The notes under the pieces are model-generated. The model ran no database searches. It saw only the letters and a list, made by a program, of their open reading frames with translations, and was not told where the DNA came from. Of a DNA stretch of 64,000 bases, positions 45,228 through 51,580 are shown piece by piece (position 1 is the first letter of the stretch; each line of letters opens with the position of its first letter). Source of the DNA: a virus; IMG/VR virus record IMGVR_UViG_3300043418_000114, positions 186,001 to 250,000 of that record; one strand, 5' to 3'. A program made the position numbers and the translations under genes.

Positions 45228-45656
45228 TTATTTGTTTTTGCCACACCAAGTGTCAGTCTGTGAATGACAATTGGGACAGAGTAATCTTAAGTTTTTAAAC
45301 TTGTGATTGTGATTATCGCCGTCTATGTGATCTAAATGTAGAGAAATTTCTTTTCCCATCCATTCTTCTAATCCACACGACGAGCATTTGTTATCTAATA
45401 TTTTTTCTTTTAACAAACGCTTTTTCAGTTTTAGTGTTTGATATGTAGGATGCAATCCTTCTAGAATTTCATTCAACTCTATCTTCTTTGCACCACCACC
45501 TATCTTAAAATCTAAACCTAATCTTTTTGCTCTACGCCAAACTGTAACATCTGGCACATTAAAATAATGTGCTAACTTGCTCAAGACTGGCGTAATGTTA
45601 TACTGTTCTATCAATTCAGTATCTGTAAACTTTTCTGTACTATGTTTTTGTTTCAT
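45228..45656 (-). CDS. HNH homing-type endonuclease
   Basis: 142 aa. N-terminal helix-turn-helix-like PVLSKLAHYFNVPDVTVWRRAKRLG; CSSCGLEEW ... ISLHLDHIDGDNHNHKFKNLRLLCPNCHSQT is an HNH nuclease with CxxC pairs. Sits 1 nt from tRNA-Tyr inside the array and starts 4 nt after a CATAAATA late-type element without a Shine-Dalgarno. Probably a selfish endonuclease. Confidence 0.9.
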   Translation of the reverse strand: MKQKHSTEKFTDTELIEQYNITPVLSKLAHYFNVPDVTVWRRAKRLGLDFKIGGGAKKIELNEILEGLHPTYQTLKLKKRLLKEKILDNKCSSCGLEEWMGKEISLHLDHIDGDNHNHKFKNLRLLCPNCHSQTDTWCGKNK

Positions 45657-45660
45657 ACAG

Positions 45661-45670
45661 TATTTATGAA
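45661..45670 (-). promoter_or_regulatory. T4-like late promoter abutting a start codon
   Basis: Minus strand CATAAATA, then CTGT and the ATG at 45656. Confidence 0.45.
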
Positions 45671-45699
45671 AAGTTAGATATGAAATCTAAAAATAAACT

Positions 45700-45776
45700 T
45701 GGTGCCCCCAGCGGGACTCGAACCCGCAGAATCTTGATTTTGAGTCAAGCACGTATACCAATTCCATCACAAGGGC
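45700..45776 (-). tRNA. tRNA-Leu(CAA), short variable arm
   Basis: Anticodon loop CTCAAAA on CTTGA/TCAAG; variable region only ATTCT; acceptor GCCCTTG/TGGGGGC; ACCA encoded. Confidence 0.93.
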
Positions 45777-45813
45777 AAAAAGAAACATACTAGCGATCTA
45801 CTGTTGTTGTGAT

Positions 45814-45875
45814 TGAACACAGGACTTAGTATAAGTCGTCCCAACTCCGCATCTTTTTAACACAAGTCCTGCGGT
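45814..45875 (-). ncRNA. Inverted-repeat element CAGGACTT/AAGTCCTG
   Basis: An 8-bp perfect closing helix around ~45 nt between tRNA-Leu(CAA) and tRNA-Glu. It recalls the AGGAT-helix family but lacks the CAGCAA motif. Confidence 0.4.
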
Positions 45876-45904
45876 TGCTTGTGAGCTAATATATTTCAAA
45901 AACT

Positions 45905-45980
45905 TGGTACTCCGTATGGGAATCGAACCCATCTTACCAACGTGAAAGGCTGGTGTCCTAAACCGATAGACGAACGGAGC
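45905..45980 (-). tRNA. tRNA-Glu(TTC)
   Basis: Anticodon loop CTTTCAC on CCAGC/GTTGG; acceptor GCTCCGT/ACGGAGT; ACCA encoded. Confidence 0.96.
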
Positions 45981-45989
45981 ATAGTTATT

Positions 45990-46106
45990 CACTATATGTA
46001 AACACAAAAGCAATACTAACCGGGCGGTCGATATCGGCGTTAGCCAAGTCACTTACCCAGACTTTCAAACTAATGTGCTTACATATAGTGACTGCTTCAC
46101 AGCAGT
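45990..46106 (-). ncRNA. Inverted-repeat RNA plus adjacent hairpin
   Basis: CACTATATGTAAACACA pairs with TGTGCTTACATATAGTG (45990-46090, 15 of 17); next to it ACTGCT-TCAC-AGCAGT (46091-46106). First RNA downstream of promoter 2. Confidence 0.55.
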
Positions 46107-46120
46107 GTATATGTTGGTTG

Positions 46121-46192
46121 TTTTTTTAAAGAACAGTGCTGATTTCTCAGCGTCAATACATGTATTGTATAACATGTTTGAATCATTGTCAA
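46121..46192 (-). promoter_or_regulatory. rRNA-operon-like promoter and antitermination leader 2
   Basis: Minus strand TTGACA (46192-46187), 17-bp spacer, TACAAT (46169-46164), boxB-like GCTGA-GAAA-TCAGC (46151-46138), boxA-like TGTTCTTTAAA (46136-46126). Drives tRNA-Glu, Leu, Tyr and beyond. Confidence 0.85.
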
Positions 46193-46201
46193 ACTATTTT
46201 T

Positions 46202-46314
46202 AAGTATTTTAGATGGATTCGAACCATCGTTTCACTGGCGATTCCCACCATACAGTTACTATGACTTCACTGTGTGGGCCCTTGCGTCCTAAGCCCCTAG
46301 ACGATAAGACACTT
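46202..46314 (-). tRNA. Large tRNA-like RNA with a long middle arm
   Basis: T arm GATGG-TTCGAAT-CCATC, D arm CGTC/GACG and a ~9-10-bp acceptor AAGTGTC-TTA/TAA-AATACTT (one mismatch). In place of a normal anticodon arm there is a ~10-bp stem CCCAC-ACAGT/ACTGT..GTGGG with a 12-nt loop. First RNA after promoter 3; no CCA encoded. tRNA mimic or tRNA with insertion. Confidence 0.45.
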
Positions 46315-46331
46315 AGAAATAGTCTGACAAA

Positions 46332-46400
46332 TTGTTAAAGAACAGTGATTGATTTCTCAATCGATACACGTATTGTATGCGAGTTTTTATTTAGTGTCAA
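46332..46400 (-). promoter_or_regulatory. rRNA-operon-like promoter and antitermination leader 3
   Basis: Minus strand TTGACA (46400-46395), 17-bp spacer, TACAAT (46377-46372), boxB-like GATTGA-GAAA-TCAATC (46362-46347), boxA-like TGTTCTTTAACAATT. The last motif is very close to proteobacterial rrn boxA leaders. Confidence 0.87.
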
Positions 46401-46445
46401 GCGTTTCCTAAAATATTTTGATAAATAGTTAAAAGGAACCCCAAA

Positions 46446-46943
46446 ATGAAAAAGTACGCAACATTAAGCATTGATAGCTCAACTCTAGCAACTGAAATCA
46501 TGACATATTTGAAATCTTCAATCGATGTTGAGGATAACGATCATCATATCCATGCATTTCACGTGTTAAATTTGACTGATCTTGCCAACACTACACTCAA
46601 CACTACGTTTACCGGATTAACCGCAAAATTCGTGGGGCATTTGACAATCAATGGCAGTCAAATGTTTAATCATTGCTATGATTCTGCATTTATGCTTATT
46701 CCATTGGAAGATTGTGAATCAACAGTGGTTAAGATTTTTGACGTTGCTCCTGGCGCAGTATTTAATCCAACTGACTCTTGCTACATGGACCAAGACTGCA
46801 CACTAGCAAATGCATTGCCACTTACATCACCTATTGTGATTAGTGCGAATACAACTCACACCATTGAAACAACCAACTTCACAAAACTAGCAGATGTGTT
46901 AATGATCATCTTCAATGAAGATGTATCAACGTTACTAGCTTAA
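46446..46943 (+). CDS. Hypothetical late protein
   Basis: 165 aa, beta-rich and neutral: KKYATLSIDSSTLATEIMTYLKSS, FTGLTAKFVGHLTINGSQMFNH, ISANTTHTIETTNF. Plus strand, opposite to the tRNA genes; GATAAATAG late-type element and AAAAGGAA ribosome site upstream. Probably a virion or assembly protein; not recognised. Stop lies 1 nt before the tRNA-Arg 3' end. Confidence 0.72.
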   Translation: MKKYATLSIDSSTLATEIMTYLKSSIDVEDNDHHIHAFHVLNLTDLANTTLNTTFTGLTAKFVGHLTINGSQMFNHCYDSAFMLIPLEDCESTVVKIFDVAPGAVFNPTDSCYMDQDCTLANALPLTSPIVISANTTHTIETTNFTKLADVLMIIFNEDVSTLLA

Positions 46944-46944
46944 G

Positions 46945-47019
46945 TGGTCCGGCGTAGTGGAATCGAACCACTATAATCACTTTAGAAGAATGATGTCCTA
47001 TCCGTTGAACGAACGCCAG
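46945..47019 (-). tRNA. tRNA-Arg(TCT)
   Basis: Anticodon loop CTTCTAA on TCATT/AGTGA; acceptor CTGGCGT/ACGCCGG; ACCA encoded. Confidence 0.95.
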
Positions 47020-47028
47020 ATAACTGAT

Positions 47029-47057
47029 AGCATATCACAATAAAAAGAAAAAGTCAA
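47029..47057 (-). promoter_or_regulatory. Sigma-70 type promoter
   Basis: TTGACT (47057-47052), 17-bp spacer, TATGCT (47034-47029) on the minus strand, just before tRNA-Arg(TCT). Overlaps the terminator hairpin. Confidence 0.65.
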
Positions 47058-47083
47058 GAGATTTTTAGTTTCTTGACTTTTTT
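47049..47083. terminator. Hairpin terminator between tRNA-Asn and tRNA-Arg
   Basis: AAAAGTCAAGA ... TCTTGACTTTTTT: 9-10-bp hairpin with T-run. Its arm contains the -35 box of the promoter at 47029, an economical terminator/promoter overlap. Confidence 0.7.
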
Positions 47084-47086
47084 GTT

Positions 47087-47162
47087 TGGCTCCCCTACGT
47101 GGGCTCGAACCACGGACATTTTGATTAACAGTCAAACGCTCTACCAACTGAGCTATAGGAGA
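47087..47162 (-). tRNA. tRNA-Asn(GTT)
   Basis: Anticodon loop CTGTTAA on TTTGA/TCAAA; acceptor TCTCCTA/TAGGGGA; GCCA encoded. Confidence 0.97.
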
Positions 47163-47169
47163 ATAAATG

Positions 47170-47244
47170 TGGTGCCCTCGAGGTGAATCGAACACCTGAT
47201 CCTCCGCTTACAAGGCGGATGCATTACCACTCTGCTACAAGGGC
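47170..47244 (-). tRNA. tRNA-Thr(TGT)
   Basis: Anticodon loop CTTGTAA on TCCGC/GCGGA; acceptor GCCCTTG/CGAGGGC; ACCA encoded. Confidence 0.97.
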
Positions 47245-47262
47245 ATAATTTTATTTATAGTG

Positions 47263-47291
47263 AGTATATCACAGCAAAACTTTTTTGTCAA
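47263..47291 (-). promoter_or_regulatory. Sigma-70 type promoter
   Basis: TTGACA (47291-47286), 17-bp spacer, TATACT (47268-47263) on the minus strand, upstream of tRNA-Thr(TGT). Confidence 0.85.
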
Positions 47292-47310
47292 GTCTTGCCA
47301 TGATATCTTC

Positions 47311-47871
47311 CTACGAAAGCAAGATTCTAGAATGCTTTGGCACACCTGCCATCAAGTATTCCATTTGGTCTGCAAGAATTGTTCGTTGTTGCAGAATCAT
47401 GTTTTCATAGTGGTTAGGTTCATAAGGAACATAAAGTAGTTCCATACGTGCTTCTTTCAAAGACTTATGACCCTTCTTAGAGTTACATTCCTTACATGCA
47501 GTAACTACGTTCATCCAAGTGTTGTCGCCGCCATGGTACCGAGGTACAATGTGGTCACGGCTTAGATTGTGATAGTTAGGGAAATGTCCACCACAGTATG
47601 CACAAACATACCGGTCACGACCAAACAATGTCTTGTTAGTCAATGCAACATGTGCGTGACGATGTGGGTTATAACCATGACCCTTGATAGCAATAATAGA
47701 AGGAGATTCTAGGTAGCTTAGTGATCCGTCACGTTGTACGCCACCACGATACTTCGCAACAATTTCACCCATAGACCATGCTACGGAGTCAGTTGCGTGA
47801 TATGCAATTGCGTCATCGTTTGAGATCCATTGCCGGGGAACTCCTGAAATATCTAGTGCTAGAACAGCCAT
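47311..47871 (-). CDS. HNH endonuclease
   Basis: 186 aa. DRYVCAYCGGHFPNYHNLSRDHIVPRYHGGDNTWMNVVTACKECNSKKG is a complete HNH domain with CxxC...CxxC zinc site and the DH general base. The rest is a conserved N-terminal beta region and a helical tail. AAAGGAG ribosome site. Likely a phage DNA endonuclease or homing enzyme. Confidence 0.92.
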   Translation of the reverse strand: MAVLALDISGVPRQWISNDDAIAYHATDSVAWSMGEIVAKYRGGVQRDGSLSYLESPSIIAIKGHGYNPHRHAHVALTNKTLFGRDRYVCAYCGGHFPNYHNLSRDHIVPRYHGGDNTWMNVVTACKECNSKKGHKSLKEARMELLYVPYEPNHYENMILQQRTILADQMEYLMAGVPKHSRILLS

Positions 47872-47916
47872 GCTTTTCTCCTTTGTGTTACTGTCTACAT
47901 TTATTTAATGTTCCTT

Positions 47917-47991
47917 TGGAGGGTCGTACAAGATTCGAACTTGTGACTGCTGGTTTCGAAGACCAGAACTCTTCCACTGAGCTAACGACCC
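47917..47991 (-). tRNA. tRNA-Arg(TCG)
   Basis: Anticodon loop CTTCGAA on CTGGT/ACCAG; acceptor GGGTCGT/ACGACCC; TCCA encoded. Confidence 0.97.
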
Positions 47992-48000
47992 ATGTTAATG

Positions 48001-48029
48001 ATTATATGACAAACACCATTATTTGTCAA
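48001..48029 (-). promoter_or_regulatory. Sigma-70 type promoter
   Basis: TTGACA (48029-48024), 17-bp spacer, TATAAT (48006-48001) on the minus strand, upstream of tRNA-Arg(TCG). Confidence 0.87.
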
Positions 48030-48032
48030 ACT

Positions 48033-48108
48033 TGGTGGCCTCGGGCGGGATCGAACCACCGACACATGGATTTTCAATCCACTGCTCTACCATCTGAGCT
48101 ACGAGGCC
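48033..48108 (-). tRNA. tRNA-Phe(GAA)
   Basis: Anticodon loop TTGAAAA on GTGGA/TCCAT; acceptor GGCCTCG/CGAGGCC; ACCA encoded. Confidence 0.97.
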
Positions 48109-48109
48109 A

Positions 48110-48283
48110 TTATTTTTGTTCTGGTATCTTACGCAAGCTATCTAGCTTCACTAGACAATCACGTTGAGTACCCATTCTGAATACGCGCAGATAATCTACG
48201 CCATCAATCTTTTGAATGTCCTTCATGTTTTTACAGAAGAACTTTTCCTTGTTTCTGACATTTTCGAAATAAGTTGTTTTCAT
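48110..48283 (-). CDS. Small conserved phage protein
   Basis: 57 aa from ATG 48283 (AAGGAG): MKTTYFENVRNKEKFFCKNMKDIQKIDGVDYLRVFRMGTQRDCLVKLDSLRKI. Resembles a short T4-type phage family. Placed between tRNA-Leu and tRNA-Phe. Function unknown. Confidence 0.74.
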   Translation of the reverse strand: MKTTYFENVRNKEKFFCKNMKDIQKIDGVDYLRVFRMGTQRDCLVKLDSLRKIPEQK

Positions 48284-48297
48284 ATCATTCTCCTTCT

Positions 48298-48374
48298 TGG
48301 TACCCCAGATGGGACTCGAACCCACAGATACAACGACCTCAACGTTGCGTGTCTACCAATTCCACCACCGGGGC
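48298..48374 (-). tRNA. tRNA-Leu(GAG), short variable arm
   Basis: Anticodon loop TTGAGGT on CAACG/CGTTG; variable region only TATCT; acceptor GCCCCGG/CTGGGGT; ACCA encoded. Confidence 0.93.
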
Positions 48375-48482
48375 ATATATTAGTGCCAGGTTGTCCTTGT
48401 CCCTAGCGTTGCGGCAAGTTGTTTTAGGTTTTGCTTTTACTATGGATCCGCTTTACCTTAAACCACAAAAGGATTTAAACAC

Positions 48483-48572
48483 TGGCAGAGAGTAAGGGAT
48501 TCGAACCCTTGTGCCGCGCTAGCGACCATCACCTTTCCAAGATGCGCCCTTAAGCCTCTCGGGCAACTCTCT
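48483..48572 (-). tRNA. tRNA-Ser(GGA)
   Basis: Anticodon loop TTGGAAA on CATC/GGTG; class-II variable arm; acceptor AGAGAGT/ACTCTCT; GCCA encoded. Confidence 0.96.
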
Positions 48573-48577
48573 ATATT

Positions 48578-48676
48578 TGGTGCCTCTGGCAGGACTCGAA
48601 CCTGCACACTGTGGCTTATCTAGCCACTGCTTTGGGGAGGTATAAGCTCCCTTCTTTACCATTAAGCTACAGAGGC
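48578..48676 (-). tRNA. tRNA-Ile(TAT) with a long variable arm
   Basis: Anticodon loop CTTATAC on GGGAG/CTCCC; acceptor GCCTCTG/CAGAGGC; ACCA encoded. Between the anticodon and T arms are ~29 nt with hairpin GTGGCT/AGCCAC, a class-II-like arm not expected in tRNA-Ile. Confidence 0.88.
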
Positions 48677-48683
48677 ATTATCT

Positions 48684-48775
48684 TGGCGGAAAGCAGAGGA
48701 GTCGAACCCCATCCCCGTTAGGAGAACCCAGTTTTCAAGGCTGGTCGGCACACCAACGCGCCTGCATTACTTTCC
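48684..48775 (-). tRNA. tRNA-Ser(TGA), second copy
   Basis: Anticodon loop CTTGAAA on CCAGC/ACTGG; class-II variable arm CTCCTAACGGGG; acceptor GGAAAGT/GCTTTCC; GCCA encoded. Diverged from the copy at 43015. Confidence 0.95.
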
Positions 48776-48776
48776 T

Positions 48777-49781
48777 TTATTTTTTGACGCCACGGGATGG
48801 ATTGAGCAATTCATGTAGATGCTCAATATATCGGTGGACTTCTTGATACACTAATTTTAGGTATCGTCTACGAACCTGCACTTCTTGTGGGTTGCGCGGT
48901 TCGGCGAATCTATTGCTGATTCTATTGTTTATGTAAGAAATGATATCTTCACTTTCAATGCGAGGAATATCTTGTAGTCTTTCAACTTTATCTAAGCCAT
49001 TTGCTTTAATAACGTCTAATGCCATTTGATGTGCAAATGCGGCAATTTCTTGTGGACTAGCATAATACAAGTCGTAGTAACGATCTTTGTTCTTAGACTT
49101 TACAGCCTTTTGTGCGGCGCTGTAGAACTCACCCTTAGTTTTATCTAAGTAGCTACGATATTCAGTCTTGCCTAGTGGTCTATGTGCCTGTTGCTTGTGT
49201 TGAACTAAGTGTACTGCCTCGTGAACTACAATTGATACAATCTTGTCGATTGCACTGTCCATGTCTTTCAAAAGTACATTAAGAATTTCTCTGTCATTAG
49301 ATTTCAACATCTTGAACAAGAAACTCATGCCCTTTGTTCTATCGCCTGCCTCATAATTGTCATACAAATAAATGCTAAAACGATTCATGATTGTACGAGC
49401 AATTGCTGGCAAGTAAGCACGATTAATAACCATGTTAGAACCCTGTGCGTAACCGCCCATGCCCTTCATGGTACCAAATCTGAACTTAGATATTGCGTCT
49501 TTACCAAGGATCTTTTCCAAGGTAAGTTTCATTTGTTTGGTAATACCTTTTTCAATCTTTTCATTACCTTCACGTTGCATGAACTCACGTACATAACGAT
49601 CACTTAGGTTATCGTCGTTTAAGATTTCTTGCAAGTTTGGATTGTTCATGAATGACTTTTCCAATGCAGACACGCCATTAATAATGCCGTCTTTAACAGC
49701 CCTTGACAAGTCTTCTTCATACTTGGTCATACTTATGGCTTCATCGACCACTTCTTCATTAACAAATTCAAATATACGCAT
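48777..49781 (-). CDS. Zincin metallopeptidase-like phage protein
   Basis: 334 aa from ATG 49781. VSIVVHEAVHLVQHKQQ gives HExxH at 187-191 and YYASPQEIAAFAHQ a downstream Glu ligand. The N-terminal ~110 residues are helical and Asn/Glu-rich; the C-terminus contains RNPQEVQVRRRYLKLVYQEVHRYIEHLHELL. GATAAATA stands 8 nt before the ATG. Possibly a late, virion-associated protease; substrate unknown. Confidence 0.75.
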   Translation of the reverse strand: MRIFEFVNEEVVDEAISMTKYEEDLSRAVKDGIINGVSALEKSFMNNPNLQEILNDDNLSDRYVREFMQREGNEKIEKGITKQMKLTLEKILGKDAISKFRFGTMKGMGGYAQGSNMVINRAYLPAIARTIMNRFSIYLYDNYEAGDRTKGMSFLFKMLKSNDREILNVLLKDMDSAIDKIVSIVVHEAVHLVQHKQQAHRPLGKTEYRSYLDKTKGEFYSAAQKAVKSKNKDRYYDLYYASPQEIAAFAHQMALDVIKANGLDKVERLQDIPRIESEDIISYINNRISNRFAEPRNPQEVQVRRRYLKLVYQEVHRYIEHLHELLNPSRGVKK

Positions 49782-49802
49782 AGTACATATATTTATCTTA
49801 TT

Positions 49803-49880
49803 TGGTGTGTCCTGTTGGAATCGAACCAACTTCTCCGATTTTTCAGACCGGCGCTGAATGACCACACTAGCTCAGGACAC
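49803..49880 (-). tRNA. tRNA-Phe(GAA), second copy
   Basis: Anticodon loop CTGAAAA on CCGGT/ATCGG; acceptor GTGTCCT/AGGACAC; unusually long D arm; ACCA encoded. Confidence 0.93.
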
Positions 49881-49881
49881 A

Positions 49882-50244
49882 TTAAATTGTTTTATATCTT
49901 TTATCTTTTTGCTTGTGTTCTACGTCCCACTTGATTGCGGCGCCAGAACAAAACTTTTCATCTTTCCAGAATCTTGCTCCATTCAATATGAATGGCTTCA
50001 ATACTCTATCACCGTTCCACCAACCACGTTGGCATTTAATGAAGCCTTTTGCTTCTAATTCGTTTCGTAGTTCTTTGAACTCTGGATGATCATCATGTGA
50101 CAATGACTTACATCGATCCTCGCCCTTGATAATCTTAATCAATTGATCTGGTGTTAGTTCGTTTACTGGAATGTGATCATACATTCCCCACTCTTTTTCA
50201 ATCTTAACATCACATAATGAATTCATGTCGATTTCAAACTTCAT
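49882..50244 (-). CDS. Hypothetical phage protein
   Basis: 120 aa from ATG 50244 (GGAGGAAG ribosome site). DHIPVNELTPDQLIKIIKGEDRCKSLSHDDHPEFKELRNELEAKGFIKCQRGWWNGDRVLKPFILNGARFWKDEKFCSGAAIKW. The mid helix and Trp-rich C-terminus look like a small DNA- or RNA-associated domain; unassigned. Confidence 0.72.
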   Translation of the reverse strand: MKFEIDMNSLCDVKIEKEWGMYDHIPVNELTPDQLIKIIKGEDRCKSLSHDDHPEFKELRNELEAKGFIKCQRGWWNGDRVLKPFILNGARFWKDEKFCSGAAIKWDVEHKQKDKRYKTI

Positions 50245-50410
50245 GCTTCCTCCATTGTAGGTTTTTGAGCGCCCAACTATCTTTCTCAAGGACTCACTGG
50301 ATTGTCTCGTATGAAGGAGTTTAGCAACCTTGTACTGCTACTGGCGTGTCAGTCACAAGAATAGGGACCTAGCGCACAAGGGACTCTACTTCTACGTCTA
50401 TCTCAAAAAT
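50245..50410 (-). other. Gene-free stretch
   Basis: No credible gene, tRNA or strong helix seen; probably spacer or unrecognised RNA between the gene starting at 50244 and the mini tRNA-like element. Confidence 0.3.
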
Positions 50411-50464
50411 TGGTGGTAGGCTTTCCTGGCACATGTAACCAGTAAGGCCCGGGCGCCGCCTACC
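50411..50464 (-). tRNA. Mini tRNA-like hairpin with CCA
   Basis: Only 54 nt: acceptor GGTAGGC/GCCTACC (7 bp perfect) followed by A and CCA; inside, CTGG/CCAG forms one short arm. It looks like a tRNA acceptor minihelix with an encoded CCA end and no anticodon arm. Confidence 0.45.
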
Positions 50465-50474
50465 ATAACTCGAA

Positions 50475-50556
50475 TGTGTGTTGTAGGATTCGAACCTACA
50501 TCAGGAGGTTTTTAGGCCTCTTGTAATGATGCCCTAAACATTTATACGAAACACAC
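50475..50556 (-). tRNA. Atypical tRNA with large D region and 8-nt anticodon loop
   Basis: Acceptor GTGTGTT/AACACAC and T arm GTAGG-TTCGAAT-CCTAC are perfect. GAGG/CCTC closes an 8-nt loop CCTAAAAA; the D region is ~25 nt. Anticodon TAA (Leu) or AAA is possible. CCA is not encoded. Confidence 0.6.
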
Positions 50557-50561
50557 AAAAC

Positions 50562-50640
50562 TGGCTTCGTTAGCAAGACTCGAACTTGCGATAGTGGCTT
50601 CAAATCGCGTATGCTGGGTGCCACCGTGTTTCCCAAAGTT
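50562..50640 (-). tRNA. tRNA-like 3' part with CCA, expanded anticodon loop
   Basis: T arm GCAAG-TTCGAGT-CTTGC, TAACGAA and GCCA are tRNA-like; GTGGC/GCCAC could be an anticodon stem around a 21-nt loop. No 5' acceptor partner for TAACGAA is found upstream. Boundaries uncertain. Confidence 0.35.
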
Positions 50641-50826
50641 ACCCTCGTATCCCCTCTGCTAGTTTATCTCACTTTTCTCACATTTCGACCTGTTCCGCAC
50701 TTCCCGGACTCACAGTGTTTGGTTTTAAAGCCTACGCGATTGTTATCTACTTTGTTTTACTAGTTGCCTTATTAATAGCATACTCAATACTACTCTACCT
50801 TCCTCTACACTATAACGAAATAAAAT
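50641..50826 (-). other. Gene-free stretch
   Basis: About 185 nt without a gene or clear tRNA; A/T-rich, no convincing helix family member seen. Confidence 0.3.
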
Positions 50827-50902
50827 TGGCACCGTAGACGGGAATCGAACCCGCCGCGTCTTCATAGACAGTGAAGTATCACCCCTAGGTGAACTCTACG
50901 GT
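50827..50902 (-). tRNA. tRNA-Asp(GTC), second copy
   Basis: Anticodon loop CTGTCTA on CTTCA/TGAAG; acceptor ACCGTAG/CTACGGT; GCCA encoded. Confidence 0.93.
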
Positions 50903-50907
50903 ATAAA

Positions 50908-51447
50908 TCATTTTACAACATCTTGCCAACGAATGACTAGTGATTTGTCGTAATTTTGAGTTTTGTTCTTTCTGCGATTTTCCAATGCAGGAAGATACTG
51001 AAAGTTATCAGGATGATGTAGACCTCCGCATGCCAATGGCACAATATGGTCGACTTCGTATCCAGTTGGACAACTCTCGTAAATTTTTCGAATTAACTGA
51101 CTATCAACGTAATCAGGTGTTGCGTTGTACTTTCTCGCTCTATAGTTTTGTACATTCAACACATTTAATTTTGCAGATTCGTCTTTCGTTTTTCTTCCAA
51201 CTTTATCCCAATAAGCTATTCTAGCCTCTGATATTTTGGCAGAATGTTCTGCTGTTCTCGGCTTAAGTTTCTTTCCTTTGGTACTGGTTTGCTTAATTGA
51301 ACCAGAAGCAATTCCTTCTTTAACCGAGTTGGCTATTTTTCGTTTCGTTTCATCGGATCTAACTCTAGAGTTAGCACACGGTCTACAACAATACTTTCCT
51401 GATCCATATGATCCATCATGTTCACTATTACATTTGAGGCAAAACAT
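50908..51447 (-). CDS. HNH homing endonuclease with zinc and NUMOD-like region
   Basis: 179 aa. CLKCNSEHDGSYGSGKYCCRPCANSR is a zinc site; RSDETKRKIANSVKEG resembles a NUMOD DNA-binding repeat; GYEVDHIVPLACGGLHHPDNFQYLPALENRRKN is the HNH core. GATAAATA and AAAGGAA lie upstream. Selfish endonuclease embedded in the tRNA array, with no intron visible next to it. Confidence 0.9.
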   Translation of the reverse strand: MFCLKCNSEHDGSYGSGKYCCRPCANSRVRSDETKRKIANSVKEGIASGSIKQTSTKGKKLKPRTAEHSAKISEARIAYWDKVGRKTKDESAKLNVLNVQNYRARKYNATPDYVDSQLIRKIYESCPTGYEVDHIVPLACGGLHHPDNFQYLPALENRRKNKTQNYDKSLVIRWQDVVK

Positions 51448-51496
51448 ATTAAATTCCTTTAATATATTTATCGAACCTCGCTCATTCTTTAGTTTT

Positions 51497-51572
51497 TGGC
51501 TCCCCAGGATGGGATCGAACCACCGACATCCTGATTAACAGTCAGGCGCAACTACCGCTGTGCTACTGGGGA
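51497..51572 (-). tRNA. tRNA-Asn(GTT), second copy
   Basis: Anticodon loop CTGTTAA on CCTGA/TCAGG; acceptor TCCCCAG/CTGGGGA; GCCA encoded. Confidence 0.96.
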
Positions 51573-51580
51573 ATAATTCT

